Shown piece after piece: positions 47,200 through 56,287 of a stretch of 64,000 nucleotides of DNA (its first letter is position 1; the number at the start of each line of letters is the position of its first letter). The notes under the pieces were generated by a model. It did not search any database. It saw only the letters and a list, made by a program, of their open reading frames with translations, and was not told where the DNA came from. Source of the stretch: PALSA-612 sp963776375 (GTDB lineage Bacteria > Actinomycetota > Thermoleophilia > Gaiellales > Gaiellaceae); contig CAVZMF010000006.1 in NCBI GenBank assembly GCA_963776375.1, positions 173,475 through 237,474 on the forward strand, in the 5' to 3' direction. The position numbers and the translations under genes were made by a program.

Positions 47200-48197
47200 A
47201 TCAGGCTCCAGAGGGCGAAGGCTAGACCGCCGAGCAGCGCGGAAGCGGGCAGGGTCAGCACCCAGGCGAACGCGATCGAGCGAACGACGAGCCAGCGGAC
47301 GTGATGCCAGCGCCCCCTCCCGCCGCCGACGCCGACGACCGAACTGGACACGACCTGCGTTGACGACACGGGCGCGCCGATCAGAGAGGCGCCGAGGATG
47401 ACGACGGTCGAGGCGCTCTGACTCGAGAAGGCGCCGGCGGGCGTGAGACGAAAGATCCGCTGTCCGATCGTGCGCATGATGCGCCAGCCGCCGAGGGCGG
47501 TGCCGATCGTCAGCATCGCGCCGCAGGCGGCCTTCACCCACAGAGGCACGCTGAACGTGTGCAGCTCCCCGCCGGCGACGAGCAGCGCCGCGACGATCCC
47601 CATCGACTGCTGCCCGGCGTTGGCGCCGTGGCTGAGCGAGAGCGCGGCCGACATGCCCCACTCCCCCGATCGGATCGGTCCGCCGACGCGCCGCGTCGCC
47701 CGTCGGAGCAGGAGCGCGAGTAGGCGGGCGATCCCGTACCCGAAGGCGAGCCCGAGCACCGGCGAGACCGCGAGCGCGATCAGGACGCCGAAGACGCCGA
47801 CCGGGCGCCAGTCGTCCATCCCGCCCCAGTTGACGGCGTCGACGCCGTCGGCTGCAAGAGCGGCGCCGACCAGGCCGCCGACGAGCGCGTGCCCCGAGCT
47901 CGAGGGCAGCCCGCGCCACCAGGTGAGCAGATTCCATAGCGTCGCACCCAGCGCACCGCCGCCGATCACCGTGACGGCGTCGGCGGCCGAGACGGTGACG
48001 ATGCCGGCGATCGTGCTCGCCACCGCCGTGCCCAAGAGCAGCGCGCCCGCCATGTTGAACACGGCCGAGAGCACGACCGCGTCACGCGGGCGCGCCCCGC
48101 GTGTGGCGACCAGCGTCGCGATCGCGTTCGAAGCGTCATGGAATCCGTTCGTGAGCGAAAACGCGAGGCTGAACACGATCGCCAGCGAGAGAGCCAT
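47196..48197 (-). CDS. PiT-family inorganic phosphate transporter
   Basis: This 333-aa membrane transporter couples phosphate uptake to H+ or Na+. The duplicated PiT signature is present: NGFHDASNAIATLVATR near residue 17, and SLSHGANAGQQSMGIVAALL in the second half. About nine to ten hydrophobic segments are visible, and a central cytoplasmic loop is short, as in bacterial low-affinity forms. The start is ATG 48197, with GGAGG about ten bases before. The accessory DUF47 gene is overlapped by its stop codon. Confidence 0.92.
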   Translation of the reverse strand: MALSLAIVFSLAFSLTNGFHDASNAIATLVATRGARPRDAVVLSAVFNMAGALLLGTAVASTIAGIVTVSAADAVTVIGGGALGATLWNLLTWWRGLPSSSGHALVGGLVGAALAADGVDAVNWGGMDDWRPVGVFGVLIALAVSPVLGLAFGYGIARLLALLLRRATRRVGGPIRSGEWGMSAALSLSHGANAGQQSMGIVAALLVAGGELHTFSVPLWVKAACGAMLTIGTALGGWRIMRTIGQRIFRLTPAGAFSSQSASTVVILGASLIGAPVSSTQVVSSSVVGVGGGRGRWHHVRWLVVRSIAFAWVLTLPASALLGGLAFALWSLI

Positions 48198-48274
48198 GCA
48201 CGATCAGCCTCCCTCCGAACGGGGCGCAATCGCGTCGGGGGCAGAACGAGTCGATTGACCGTAGGACGCCTGCG

Positions 48275-48562
48275 CTACGGCTCGTGCGTCAGGACGGACC
48301 CTTCGTAATTCGGTTCGGTGGCCTTGGACGTATCGGCGGACGGCTGCTTGGCACGCCGTGGCCGCCGCTCGACCGTTGCATCGCCCGCGGCCGGGTAGAA
48401 GATCGTCTCGCGCTCGTCCTCCCAGTGGACGCGGTAATGCTCGTGCTCGCCCTCCCCGAGCACCTCGATGATTTCGCCCTTTCGCCGGCCGCTGCCGACG
48501 CGATGGCCTTCGATCACGACGATGTCGCCAACCGCCACGCCATGCCGAGGATGTTCTTGCAT
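48275..48562 (-). CDS. DUF1918-domain protein
   Basis: This 95-aa protein is common in actinobacteria. The DUF1918 part is AVGDIVVIEGHRVGSGRRKG followed by GEIIEVLGE and HYRVHWEDERETIFYPAAGD, a small SH3-like beta barrel. The C-terminus is a charged tail. ATG 48562 with AAAGGAGG eight bases upstream is preferred to the in-frame start at 48586. The function is unknown. The fold suggests nucleic acid or protein binding. Confidence 0.85.
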   Translation of the reverse strand: MQEHPRHGVAVGDIVVIEGHRVGSGRRKGEIIEVLGEGEHEHYRVHWEDERETIFYPAAGDATVERRPRRAKQPSADTSKATEPNYEGSVLTHEP

Positions 48563-48612
48563 GACCAGAACCTCCTTTCCCAGCAACCTTTGCGCACGCA
48601 GGGTGCCGACGC

Positions 48613-48630
48613 ATCCGGGAAGACCCGGAT
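48613..48630 (-). terminator. Hairpin downstream of RsbRD-like gene
   Basis: ATCCGGG and CCCGGAT form a perfect 7-bp stem with a 4-nt loop, about 60 bases beyond the stop of the minus-strand gene at 48692 and before the DUF1918 start. No clear U-tract follows. Confidence 0.4.
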
Positions 48631-48691
48631 CGTGTTCTCCGAGAATCGCCGACCTGATGATGGACCGGCCTTACGGTGTGTGCTCACGCAT

Positions 48692-49147
48692 TCAGCTCGT
48701 GCCGGCGAAGAGTGCGCGAAGGTCGAGCGAAGGGGCGTGTGTCTGTGCGGCTAAGGAGACGTAGCGGCGGGCGAGCGCGTCTTTGCCGGCGCCGAGGACG
48801 GTGCTGACTAGACCGAGCGCTTCCGCGTACTGTGGCGGGTCGAGCTTGTCGAGGACGCAGGCCCAGGTGGCCTCTTCCAATGCGTTGAACGCTGTCTGGA
48901 CTTCGGACAGGTCGTAGCCCGCGGCGTAGCGTTGCTCGGCGACCTGCTGCGAGTAGGCGATGATCGAGCCGAGGTCGCGCGTGGCCAGGCCGTTTGCGAG
49001 CTGGTCGAACAGATTGCCCAGGCGCTGCCGTACCTCCTCGGCGTCCGCGGACTCGTAATGGCGTGCATGCATCCGCTCGAGGGAGGCGCTGGCCGTCTCG
49101 AGGATTTCTTCACGCTCGTTCCTGAGGAATGCTGCTGTATCGCTCAT
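48692..49147 (-). CDS. RsbRD-N-like helical protein
   Basis: This 151-aa soluble helical protein resembles the stand-alone N-terminal helical domains found before STAS, PucR or kinase domains. Examples are REEILETASASLERMHARHY and NLFDQLANGLATRDLGSIIA, then AAGYDLSEVQTAFNALEEA. No catalytic motif follows, and it ends after a short tail. It could be a free-standing sensor or a scaffold for sigma-factor control. The family call is tentative. Confidence 0.5.
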   Translation of the reverse strand: MSDTAAFLRNEREEILETASASLERMHARHYESADAEEVRQRLGNLFDQLANGLATRDLGSIIAYSQQVAEQRYAAGYDLSEVQTAFNALEEATWACVLDKLDPPQYAEALGLVSTVLGAGKDALARRYVSLAAQTHAPSLDLRALFAGTS

Positions 49148-49234
49148 CGTGCTCAGTCCTCCGGCTCGTACGTCCAGGCGGCATCGTACGTCCGCGCAGC
49201 GTCATACGAGTCTTGGCGTGGTTCGCCTCGCCGC

Positions 49235-50269
49235 TCAGCCGACGGCCTCGAGGAGCACTGCCATCGGGATGAAGTACAGGGTTACCGGGAACGCATGCCG
49301 GCTGCGCTGGCTGGTCAAGGGTGCGACGGCTCCGACCGTCTCGAGGCTGGCGTTGTTCCAGAACCAGCCGGTGCCCGAGCGGGCGACGATCCGATCCTTC
49401 CCGGTCGCGAGGTTGATCGCATGGACAGCCTTGGTCGCGCGCAGGTAGACGGCGTAGCCGCCGTAGATCCACGGGCCGCCGGCGGAGCTCACGCCACGGA
49501 GCGGGTAGCTGTGTACGAGCCGCCCCTGCAGGGTGTAAGCGAGTAGCTGTCGATTGGTGGTGCGGACAGCGATCGTGCTCCTCCAGATCGCGGCCGACAC
49601 GGCCCCCTTCGCCAAGAAGGTGGCGAGGCGTGTGCCGGCGGTCGTGTACACGTGCACGCTGCCGAACCCGTCGAGAACGACGAGGTGACCGGAGTCGACC
49701 CCGACTGAAAGCGGGGCGCGCAGCGATGGCAGGCTCAGGTCGGTGAGGTCGGCCACGTACACGGGCTTGCCGGTCGGGGTGACCCGCATCAGCTGGACGA
49801 CGCCGGCCACTGTCACGTGCAGGTAGCCGAGGAAGGTGCCGTCACCGAGGAGGGACGGGATTGAGTCGACGGGCTGCGTCGTGCTGATGCCTGTCGTCGT
49901 ACCGCCCGCGGTGGCGACGTGGCGGACCTTGCCAGCGGCGAGCACGAGGTCGACGCCGTAGAACGCTTCCGAGTTGGAAACGATCGCTGTCAGGTAGGCC
50001 CAGCTGCCGTTCGGCCCGGCCGCCACCTCGTTCGGCTCGGACCCTTCACCGCACCCCTGGGGTGCAAGCAATCGAGGCTGGTTGGAGCCGAAAGTCTCTA
50101 CCCACAGGCCTTGCCTGTGGTTGATCGTGCCGACGAACCCGATCCGGGGACCCGCCGTCGCCCAGGCGCCGAGCTCGACCAGGACCGGCGGCCCGGGAAT
50201 CTTTCCGGCTCGCCCCGCTCCTGCGCCGGCCAATACGGCCAGCACTGTGATGAGCGCGAACACGAACAT
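49235..50269 (-). CDS. Secreted beta-propeller-like hypothetical protein
   Basis: This 344-aa protein has a signal peptide or N-terminal anchor (FVFALITVLAVLAGAGAG) and a mature part made of repeating strand-turn units. Examples are WAYLTAIVSNSEAFYGVDLV, GHLVVLDGFGSVHVYTTAG, RQLLAYTLQGRLVHSYPLRG and GGYAVYLRATKAVHAINLATG. The spacing of about 40-45 residues suggests a WD/PQQ-like propeller. No metal or active-site motif stands out. ATG 50269 is used. An AAGGAG lies about 18 bases upstream, slightly too far. Confidence 0.6.
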   Translation of the reverse strand: MFVFALITVLAVLAGAGAGRAGKIPGPPVLVELGAWATAGPRIGFVGTINHRQGLWVETFGSNQPRLLAPQGCGEGSEPNEVAAGPNGSWAYLTAIVSNSEAFYGVDLVLAAGKVRHVATAGGTTTGISTTQPVDSIPSLLGDGTFLGYLHVTVAGVVQLMRVTPTGKPVYVADLTDLSLPSLRAPLSVGVDSGHLVVLDGFGSVHVYTTAGTRLATFLAKGAVSAAIWRSTIAVRTTNRQLLAYTLQGRLVHSYPLRGVSSAGGPWIYGGYAVYLRATKAVHAINLATGKDRIVARSGTGWFWNNASLETVGAVAPLTSQRSRHAFPVTLYFIPMAVLLEAVG

Positions 50270-50374
50270 GCGCCTCGTGGCAAGCGACTCCTTCGTGCCC
50301 TCGTCCCGGCCTGTGCCAATCTGGCGTGCGCGACGGGTACGAACCCGACCCGAACGGCATCTACGAGCACTCCT

Positions 50375-51118
50375 TTGTCAACAGACGTCCTGATCCCAGC
50401 CGCCGCGGCCGTCGCCACCGCGCAAGATGTCCGCGCGCAGTCGCTGCAACGCAGCATCGCCGCCGCCGAGCAGGAGCGCAGACGCTGGGCTCGCGAGTTG
50501 CACGACGAGACGCTGCAAGAGCTCGCCGCGCTCAAGCTGCTGCTCGCCACGGTCAGAATCGCCAACGACGAACACGAACGCGAGCAGCGACTCCAGCAGG
50601 CGGCCGGACGGATCGATGTCGCCATCCGAAGCTTGCGCGACCTGATCACCGACCTGCGCCCTGCCTCACTCGACGAGCTCGGGCTGGAGCCGGCGCTCGA
50701 GGCTCTGGCCGAGCGCATGACGCGGGGCACGCAGGTGCACGTCGACCTTGACGTCCGGTTCGCCGACGGTACCGACACTGAAGCGTGTCGGCTACCAGCA
50801 GAGATCGAAGTCGCACTGTACCGGCTGATCCAAGAAGCGCTAACCAACACCCTCAAACACGCGGGCGCTACTCACGCTGACGTTGTCGTACGCCTGGGCA
50901 ACGAGGCGGTCGAAGCGACGATCGCCGACAACGGGAACGGGTTCGACCCCGGCGATCAGTTCACCGGCTTCGGACTGCTCGGCATGCGCGAGCGCGTCGC
51001 TCTCGCGCAAGGCACGCTGATCATTGAAAGTCAGCCCCGCGAAGGTACAGCCGTCAGCATCGTGCTTCCCGTCCGAAGGGGCATCAGCACACGCCAAGCC
51101 TCAGCAACGGGCGCTTAG
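50375..51118 (+). CDS. NarL/LiaS-type histidine kinase catalytic core without sensor
   Basis: This 247-aa protein contains only the HisKA_3 dimerisation/phosphoacceptor part and the HATPase_c domain. The H-box is RRWARELHDETLQELAALKL near residue 45. ATP-binding boxes are EALTNTLKHAGATHADVVV (N), DNGNGFDPG (G1) and FGLLGMRERVALAQG (G2). No membrane or PAS domain precedes it, and TTG 50375 is the only near start. A short alternative-frame peptide just upstream (DGYEPDPNGIYEHSFVNR) looks coding, so an upstream sensor part may have been lost through a frame break. No response regulator is adjacent. Confidence 0.75.
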   Translation: MSTDVLIPAAAAVATAQDVRAQSLQRSIAAAEQERRRWARELHDETLQELAALKLLLATVRIANDEHEREQRLQQAAGRIDVAIRSLRDLITDLRPASLDELGLEPALEALAERMTRGTQVHVDLDVRFADGTDTEACRLPAEIEVALYRLIQEALTNTLKHAGATHADVVVRLGNEAVEATIADNGNGFDPGDQFTGFGLLGMRERVALAQGTLIIESQPREGTAVSIVLPVRRGISTRQASATGA

Positions 51119-51353
51119 GCCAGGATGCCGCCCAGCCCGAGCGCGACGGCTGCGAATACTCGCCACACCGTGCTCACTCTTTCCACCTCGGCCGTCCGTA
51201 AAAGTCGGCAGCACGGCTCGGCAGGAGCCCCGATGCCGCGAACGGCCTACAGCGTCAGGGTTCCGATGGCAACCGAGAGGAGACACCGCCTGTGGTCCGC
51301 GACACGGGTCGGGTTGACGGGGCCTGTCTACGACCAGAAGGGAGGCGTCAGAA

Positions 51354-51830
51354 ATGGAGATTGGGACGAAGTGCTCACCGCTCCAGGAGCTCCGCGTCGT
51401 CGACGTGATGCATCCCGGCGTGATCGCATGTCCGCTCGAGACGCCGCTGCGAACAGTGGCGCGAATGATGGCGACGTACCGTGTCCACGCCATTGCCGTG
51501 ATCGCGCACCAGCGGGACCATGGCTCAGATCAGGGCCTCTGGGGTGTGATCTCCGATGTCGACCTCATCAGCGCCTCGCGGACGAAGGACATCGACTCGG
51601 AAACCGCCGGCGCGCTGGCGCGGAGGCCGGCATTGACGATCACGACGGTCGAGTCGCTCGACCGGGCGGCGGAATTGGTGGCGGAGGAGGCGACGACGCA
51701 CCTCGTTGTCGTGGAGCGGCGATCGGACAGGCCGATCGGGATCGTCTCGACGCTGGACATCGCGCGTGGCCTCGCCGGCTACCGACTCGAGGGATCGGAG
51801 AAACTGACCCCCTGGGCGCCGCCGCTCTGA
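51354..51830 (+). CDS. CBS-domain pair protein
   Basis: This 158-aa protein has two CBS motifs and is a paralogue of the one at 39893. VVDVMHPGVIACPLETPLRT and GLWGVISDVDLISASRTKDI, then RRPALTITTVESLDRAAEL and RPIGIVSTLDIARGLAG, occur in the same order. ATG 51354 follows AAGGGAGG. It probably binds adenine nucleotides. It stands alone, 235 bases after the histidine kinase, and 51831-52063 downstream is gene-free. Its tail of about 15 residues differs from the paralogue. Confidence 0.85.
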   Translation: MEIGTKCSPLQELRVVDVMHPGVIACPLETPLRTVARMMATYRVHAIAVIAHQRDHGSDQGLWGVISDVDLISASRTKDIDSETAGALARRPALTITTVESLDRAAELVAEEATTHLVVVERRSDRPIGIVSTLDIARGLAGYRLEGSEKLTPWAPPL

Positions 51831-52063
51831 TAGCGCTTGGATAGCGATTGCGAGACCTTTCGGCCGCGCGGTCCTGGTCAACGCGCAGCGTCGCCCGAGG
51901 CTTACTTCTTCGCGATGGCGAGCTTGCGAAGCGGAGCTAGAACAGGCCGTGGCGGAGTGATCTCGAGCCCAGGCCCGTCGCCTGGGCCAGTGTTCGGGAC
52001 TGTTCCCTGAGCGCCGGGTCGGGGCTCCGCTGCGATTGATGTTCGAGGCCCACAGCAGTCTCT

Positions 52064-55000
52064 TTAGGGCATCGAGACGCCGTGCAGCATGACGGGACCG
52101 AGGGTGTAGTCGAGCTCGGTCGCCTGGCTCACGTCGGACGGCGTGATCACGTCCATCGCCTTCGGGACCAGGCCCGGGTTGAACGTGCAGTGCTGGTCCG
52201 AGCTCGTCGTCGCGCAGACGCCGAACTGGAACGGCTGCGGCGTCGGCGCGAAGCTGCGCGCCTGGTCGTCCGAGAAGCCGTCCTGGCCCGTGAGGACGAC
52301 CGTGAAGCCCCAGCCCGGGCCGACCGGGCCGAGCGAGGACTTGGAGACCCGGAAGGTGATGAAGCGCGAGACCGCGTTGGCCGAGATCGCCACCGTGCCG
52401 AGGGTGGCGTGGCTCGCGTCCTCGTAGCGCTGGCCGAAGCCCTGCACCTGGATCAGCCGGCTCCACGCGAAGGCCGGCGCGATCGTGAAGTTGCGGTTCA
52501 CCGTCGTCCCGTTCGCCGCCGCGGTCGAGGTCGTGGTGGCGCCGGGAACGTGGACGTACACGTCGACGAGCTGCGCGCCGAGCGGGCTGCCGAACGTCGG
52601 GCTCAGGTCGCGGGTTTTGAGGCGGAAGATCACGTCGGAGCCGGCGTCGTAGACCTGGAACTCCTGGATGTCGAACGCGCCCGCGTGGAAGGCGGGGTCG
52701 GTCGGATACGCGTAGTTGCCCGGGCCGTTGTCGTCGCCGTTCGGATCGGTGACGTCGAGGATGAGGTTCCCGGGCACGAAGTCGAAGACGATCGTCCGCT
52801 GCACGTGGGCGGTGCCGCCGGTCGGGCTGACGGCGACGACGTTGAGGACGGTCGTGCCGCCCGTCACCGGGACGGCGATGCTGAACGAGCCGCCCGCGCC
52901 GACGACAGTCGAGACGGTCGTCGTCGCCGAGTTCGCGTCGGTGTTCGTGGCCGAGACGTAGACCGTGTTCCCCGGGGCAGTCGTGCCCGTCACGGTCACG
53001 GGCGACCCGGTCACGGACGAGTTGTCGAGAGGCGCCGTCACCGTGAGCGTCGTCGTTCCCTGCGTGCTCCTGACGTACCGCGCGGTCGTCGCGGCTGGGA
53101 GCGCCACGTTGTGTCCGGCGTGCGAGGTCGGCGGCGAGCCGCACGAACGAGGCGGCCGACCAGGTGAGCGGCGACGCCGAGCCCGCCGCCTTCCCGTTCT
53201 GGAAACCGATCGAGGCGACCTCCGGGTCGGTGCCGTACGGCGAAGCGGCGAGATCGCCCGTCTCCCAGTCCTGCTCGGGGATCAGGCCGACGCCCGACGC
53301 GAACGCGTTCATGCCCTGGAGCAGCGACGCGGCACCGGCGGGGTCGCCGGTCGCGAGCGACTGCTCGCCGCGCTCGGCCGACAGCACCGGCCACAGGTGT
53401 CCCGTGCCCTGGCCGGTCGGCGCCCACGGCCGCCCGTCGCTGCCCCGGTCGCCGTAGCCGTCGCCGTTGTACCGGTGCCAGCCCGGGCCGCTCGAGGTAG
53501 TCGACCTGATCGTCGCGTCGACGACCGGCAGCGACGCGGTGACGTCCGGGTCGGTGGCCGGGAGCTCGCCGAGGCGCACGAGTTCGAGGAAGCCGGCGTC
53601 GATCACCCGACGCTGGTCGAGCGTCGGGCCGCCGTTTCCGACCCCGTACGAGATCGCCGCGTTCGGATCGCCCGTCTTCGACAGGCGGATGAAGTACCGC
53701 GGAGCCAGCGGGCCGTTGGTCGTGACGGTCCAGCCCTTGACGGAGCGCTGCCAGTCGTCGGCGATGCCGAGCCAGACCGCCGCCGAGGTCAGGTCGCCGT
53801 TCGCCTTCGCGATCTCGGCCGCGGCGACGAGGCCGGCGATCTCGGCCGCGATCGTAGAGGGCGAGTATCCGCCCTGCTCCTCCCATCGCTCGACGCCGAA
53901 CGACGGCCCGTGCGCGGCGACGAAGTTCGCCGCCGGCTTGATGTGGTTCGTGATACAGCGGCGCATCGGTCATCCCGAGCTGGTACGCCATCAGGATCGG
54001 GTACGAGGCCTCGTCGAGCTGCGTCCCGAACGAGTCCGGCGCGGTCTTGCCGTTGACGAGGCTGTTCCGCGGCATCGACCCGTCCGCGAGCTGCTGCCGG
54101 TTGAAGAGGAACAGCGTCGCCGCCCGCGCCGTGTCGAGGTCGCCGTCGGCGAGCAGTCCCGTCCACGCCTCGTAGAGGTCGCGCGCGAACACCTCGCGGT
54201 ACGAGCCGAAGTACGTGTTGTTCGGGTCGCCGGCCGAGATCGCCTGGCCCCACGGCGAGGCGAGGCTCGCGACGATCGCGCCCGGGAAGGTCTTGTCCTC
54301 GGACGCCTTGAGCACGTTCGCGCTCAGGTAGTACTCGTCCTCGAGCTGCTTGCGCTGCGCGTTGCTGAGCGTCTTCAGCTTCTCCGTGTGCGGCTTCGTC
54401 AGCGAGTTGTCGTACTTCTTCCAACCCTTGCTGTAGGCGTCGAGTGACTTGTCGAAGCTCGTCCCCAGCGAGCCCTCGGCGGCGGCGACCGCATCCCCCT
54501 GCGAAGCGCCGAAGCCGAGCGCGAGCATTGCCCCGCCGTCGCCGTTCAGCGCGACCTTCGCGTGCTGGACGACGTTGCCGTTCGTCGCGTCCGGTGCCGG
54601 CGGCGTCGATCTGGTGTCGCTCGCCGTCCCCGCAAGGCCGCTCGACGCGTCCGCCAGCGGGCCGTCAAGCGCCTCGTACACCGGCTGCGCGTAGTCGCGG
54701 TTGACGGCGTTCGTCGCCGTGACTGGATCGAAAGCCACGAGCACCGGATGCCCGGGCGAGTTGTCCACCGTGGCCGAATCGGCGCCGCCGTTGCCCGGAC
54801 CGCCGCCGCCGTTGCCGTTGACGGTCGGGTCGAAGCGGAGGTACAGCTGGTAGCCGCCCTGGTGCGGCTTGAACTGCACGCGCATGAGCACGCTGTTGCG
54901 GTTCGGGTCGGCGATGTATTCGGTGTCGATCTCGTACTTGCCACTCTTGGCGGTCGCCTTCACCTCGCAGGCCATACCGCCCGCGTCGTCGACCGGCTCG

Positions 55001-55913
55001 ACGGTGTAGGTCATGTCTCGCGTCTGCAGGTCGGTGAAGGTCGAGCCGTCGGTGACGACGTACTGCAGTGTCTCGACGTTGGTGTTGTCGACCGTCGGGT
55101 AGTAGACGTCGCTCAGGACACCGTTCGCGACGGTGTACCAGACCTTCGAGGTCGCGTTGCGCGCGGTGCCGAGGCAGTCCTTGCGCGCCAGGTCGAAGTG
55201 CGACTCGTCGCCGTGGCTCGCCGGAGGGTGACGGTGACGGTCAGCACGTGCGTCGCGGCGACGTAGCTGAACGCGACCGGCGCGCCCGTGAACGGCACGG
55301 CGAACGGGATGTTCGGGCCGTTCGGGACGCCGCCCTGGCCGTAGTTCTCGTCCCAGCTCTCGTTGATCGCGACCTTGGTCTCGTACGAGCCCGCCGGCAG
55401 CGCCGTCGTCACGAACGTGTAGATCCCGTCGCCGTCCGGGTCCTCGAGCCACGAGCGGAGGCAGCCGGGATCCCAGTCGCCCGAGCAGCCGAGCTCGGAC
55501 TGGAAGCTGCCGGGCGCAACGGCGATCGTCGAGCCCTTGTTGTCCGTGACCCAGTGGCTCTTGTGGTCGTAGTAGAACTTGACGCTCCCGCCCGAGGCGA
55601 GGTTGAGAGGGATGTTGGGGCCGTTCAGCTGTGCGTGGAGGCCGTAGTTCTCGTCCCACGAGTCGTTCAGAGCGGCCTTGTACTCGTAGCTGTCCGCCGG
55701 CAGGTTGAACGTGCCCTGCCAGACGTCGTCATTCGCGTCATACGTCAGGTGCGTCGCTGCGCAAGCAGGATCCCAGTCGCCGGCGCAGCCTGCCTCGGAC
55801 TGGAGCGAGCCCGCGATCGTGACCGAGGTCGGGTTCGGCGTCGCGGCCGCCGCCGGCAGCAGCACGAGAACGGCCGTCGCGAGCGCCACCAGCAGCCCAC
55901 ACAACAGCCTCAC
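52064..55913 (-). CDS. Secreted GH15 glucodextranase/glucoamylase-like enzyme (three frameshifts)
   Basis: This is a modular exported enzyme of about 1280 aa once three one-base breaks (near 55229, 53960 and 53130) are joined. The order is as follows. A signal peptide (start GTG 55913 after GGGGAG) comes first. Two pullulanase-type X25-like modules follow, each with GDWDP, NDSWDENYG or NESWDENYG and NGPNIP. Next comes a GH15 N-terminal beta domain (DLARKDCLGTARNATSKVWY), then the (alpha/alpha)6 catalytic barrel (REVFARDLYEAWTGLLADGD, and GLIPEQDWETG with a catalytic-position Glu). The glucodextranase C-terminal module is last (LILDVTDPNGDDNGPGNYAY). It should release glucose from alpha-glucans outside the cell. 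The breaks fall between otherwise intact blocks, so they may be sequence errors. Confidence 0.85.
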
Positions 55914-56051
55914 TCTTCTCCCCTCAGCCGAGACCGACCATGGTCGCAATCGACGCCACCTCCTTCAGCGCAGGCAGCATACGACACGACCGGCGATCGG
56001 AGGAGACAGCGGGGTGGGGCTTGCCGCTGCGTCGCCTACGGTAGATGGTCC

Positions 56052-56118
56052 CCTCCTCTGACTGACCTTGTGGCGCTCCGGACGAGCGGCAAGGTCGAGC
56101 CGCTCGCCCGAACGCGAC
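56052..56118. repeat. Dispersed repeat copy B
   Basis: This copy aligns by eye with 7181-7253 over about 70 bases, starting CCTCCTCTGAC and ending CGAACGCGACC. The core at 56066-56094 can fold (CCTTG/CAAGG outer arms, CGCTC/GAGCG inner arms). It lies just beyond the stop of the minus-strand 53-aa gene and 140 bases before the GH15 start, so it could end the SBP56 operon. Confidence 0.55.
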
Positions 56119-56125
56119 CGACCGG

Positions 56126-56287
56126 CTAGTGATCTTCTCCGGGCGACCGCTGTCGAAGCCGGCGTCGGAGCCGGCCGAGGCTCCCCCGACCGGCGATCGC
56201 GACCGCTGTCACCATCGCCGCGCCTACCGGCGCGAACTGCAGGACGCTTTCCTCGATGGGGATCCCCCCGATGTGCGCGACGATCAT
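56126..56287 (-). CDS. Small membrane protein coupled to SBP56
   Basis: This 53-residue protein has a start codon that overlaps the SBP56 stop (ATGA). It begins MIVAHIGGIPIEESVLQ, has one hydrophobic segment (FAPVGAAMVTAVAIAG) and ends in a strongly basic tail (RLRRRLRQRSP). The overlap and the coherent one-helix architecture argue that it is real. I know no named family. It may anchor or assist the SBP56 protein at the membrane. Confidence 0.55.
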   Translation of the reverse strand: MIVAHIGGIPIEESVLQFAPVGAAMVTAVAIAGRGSLGRLRRRLRQRSPGEDH

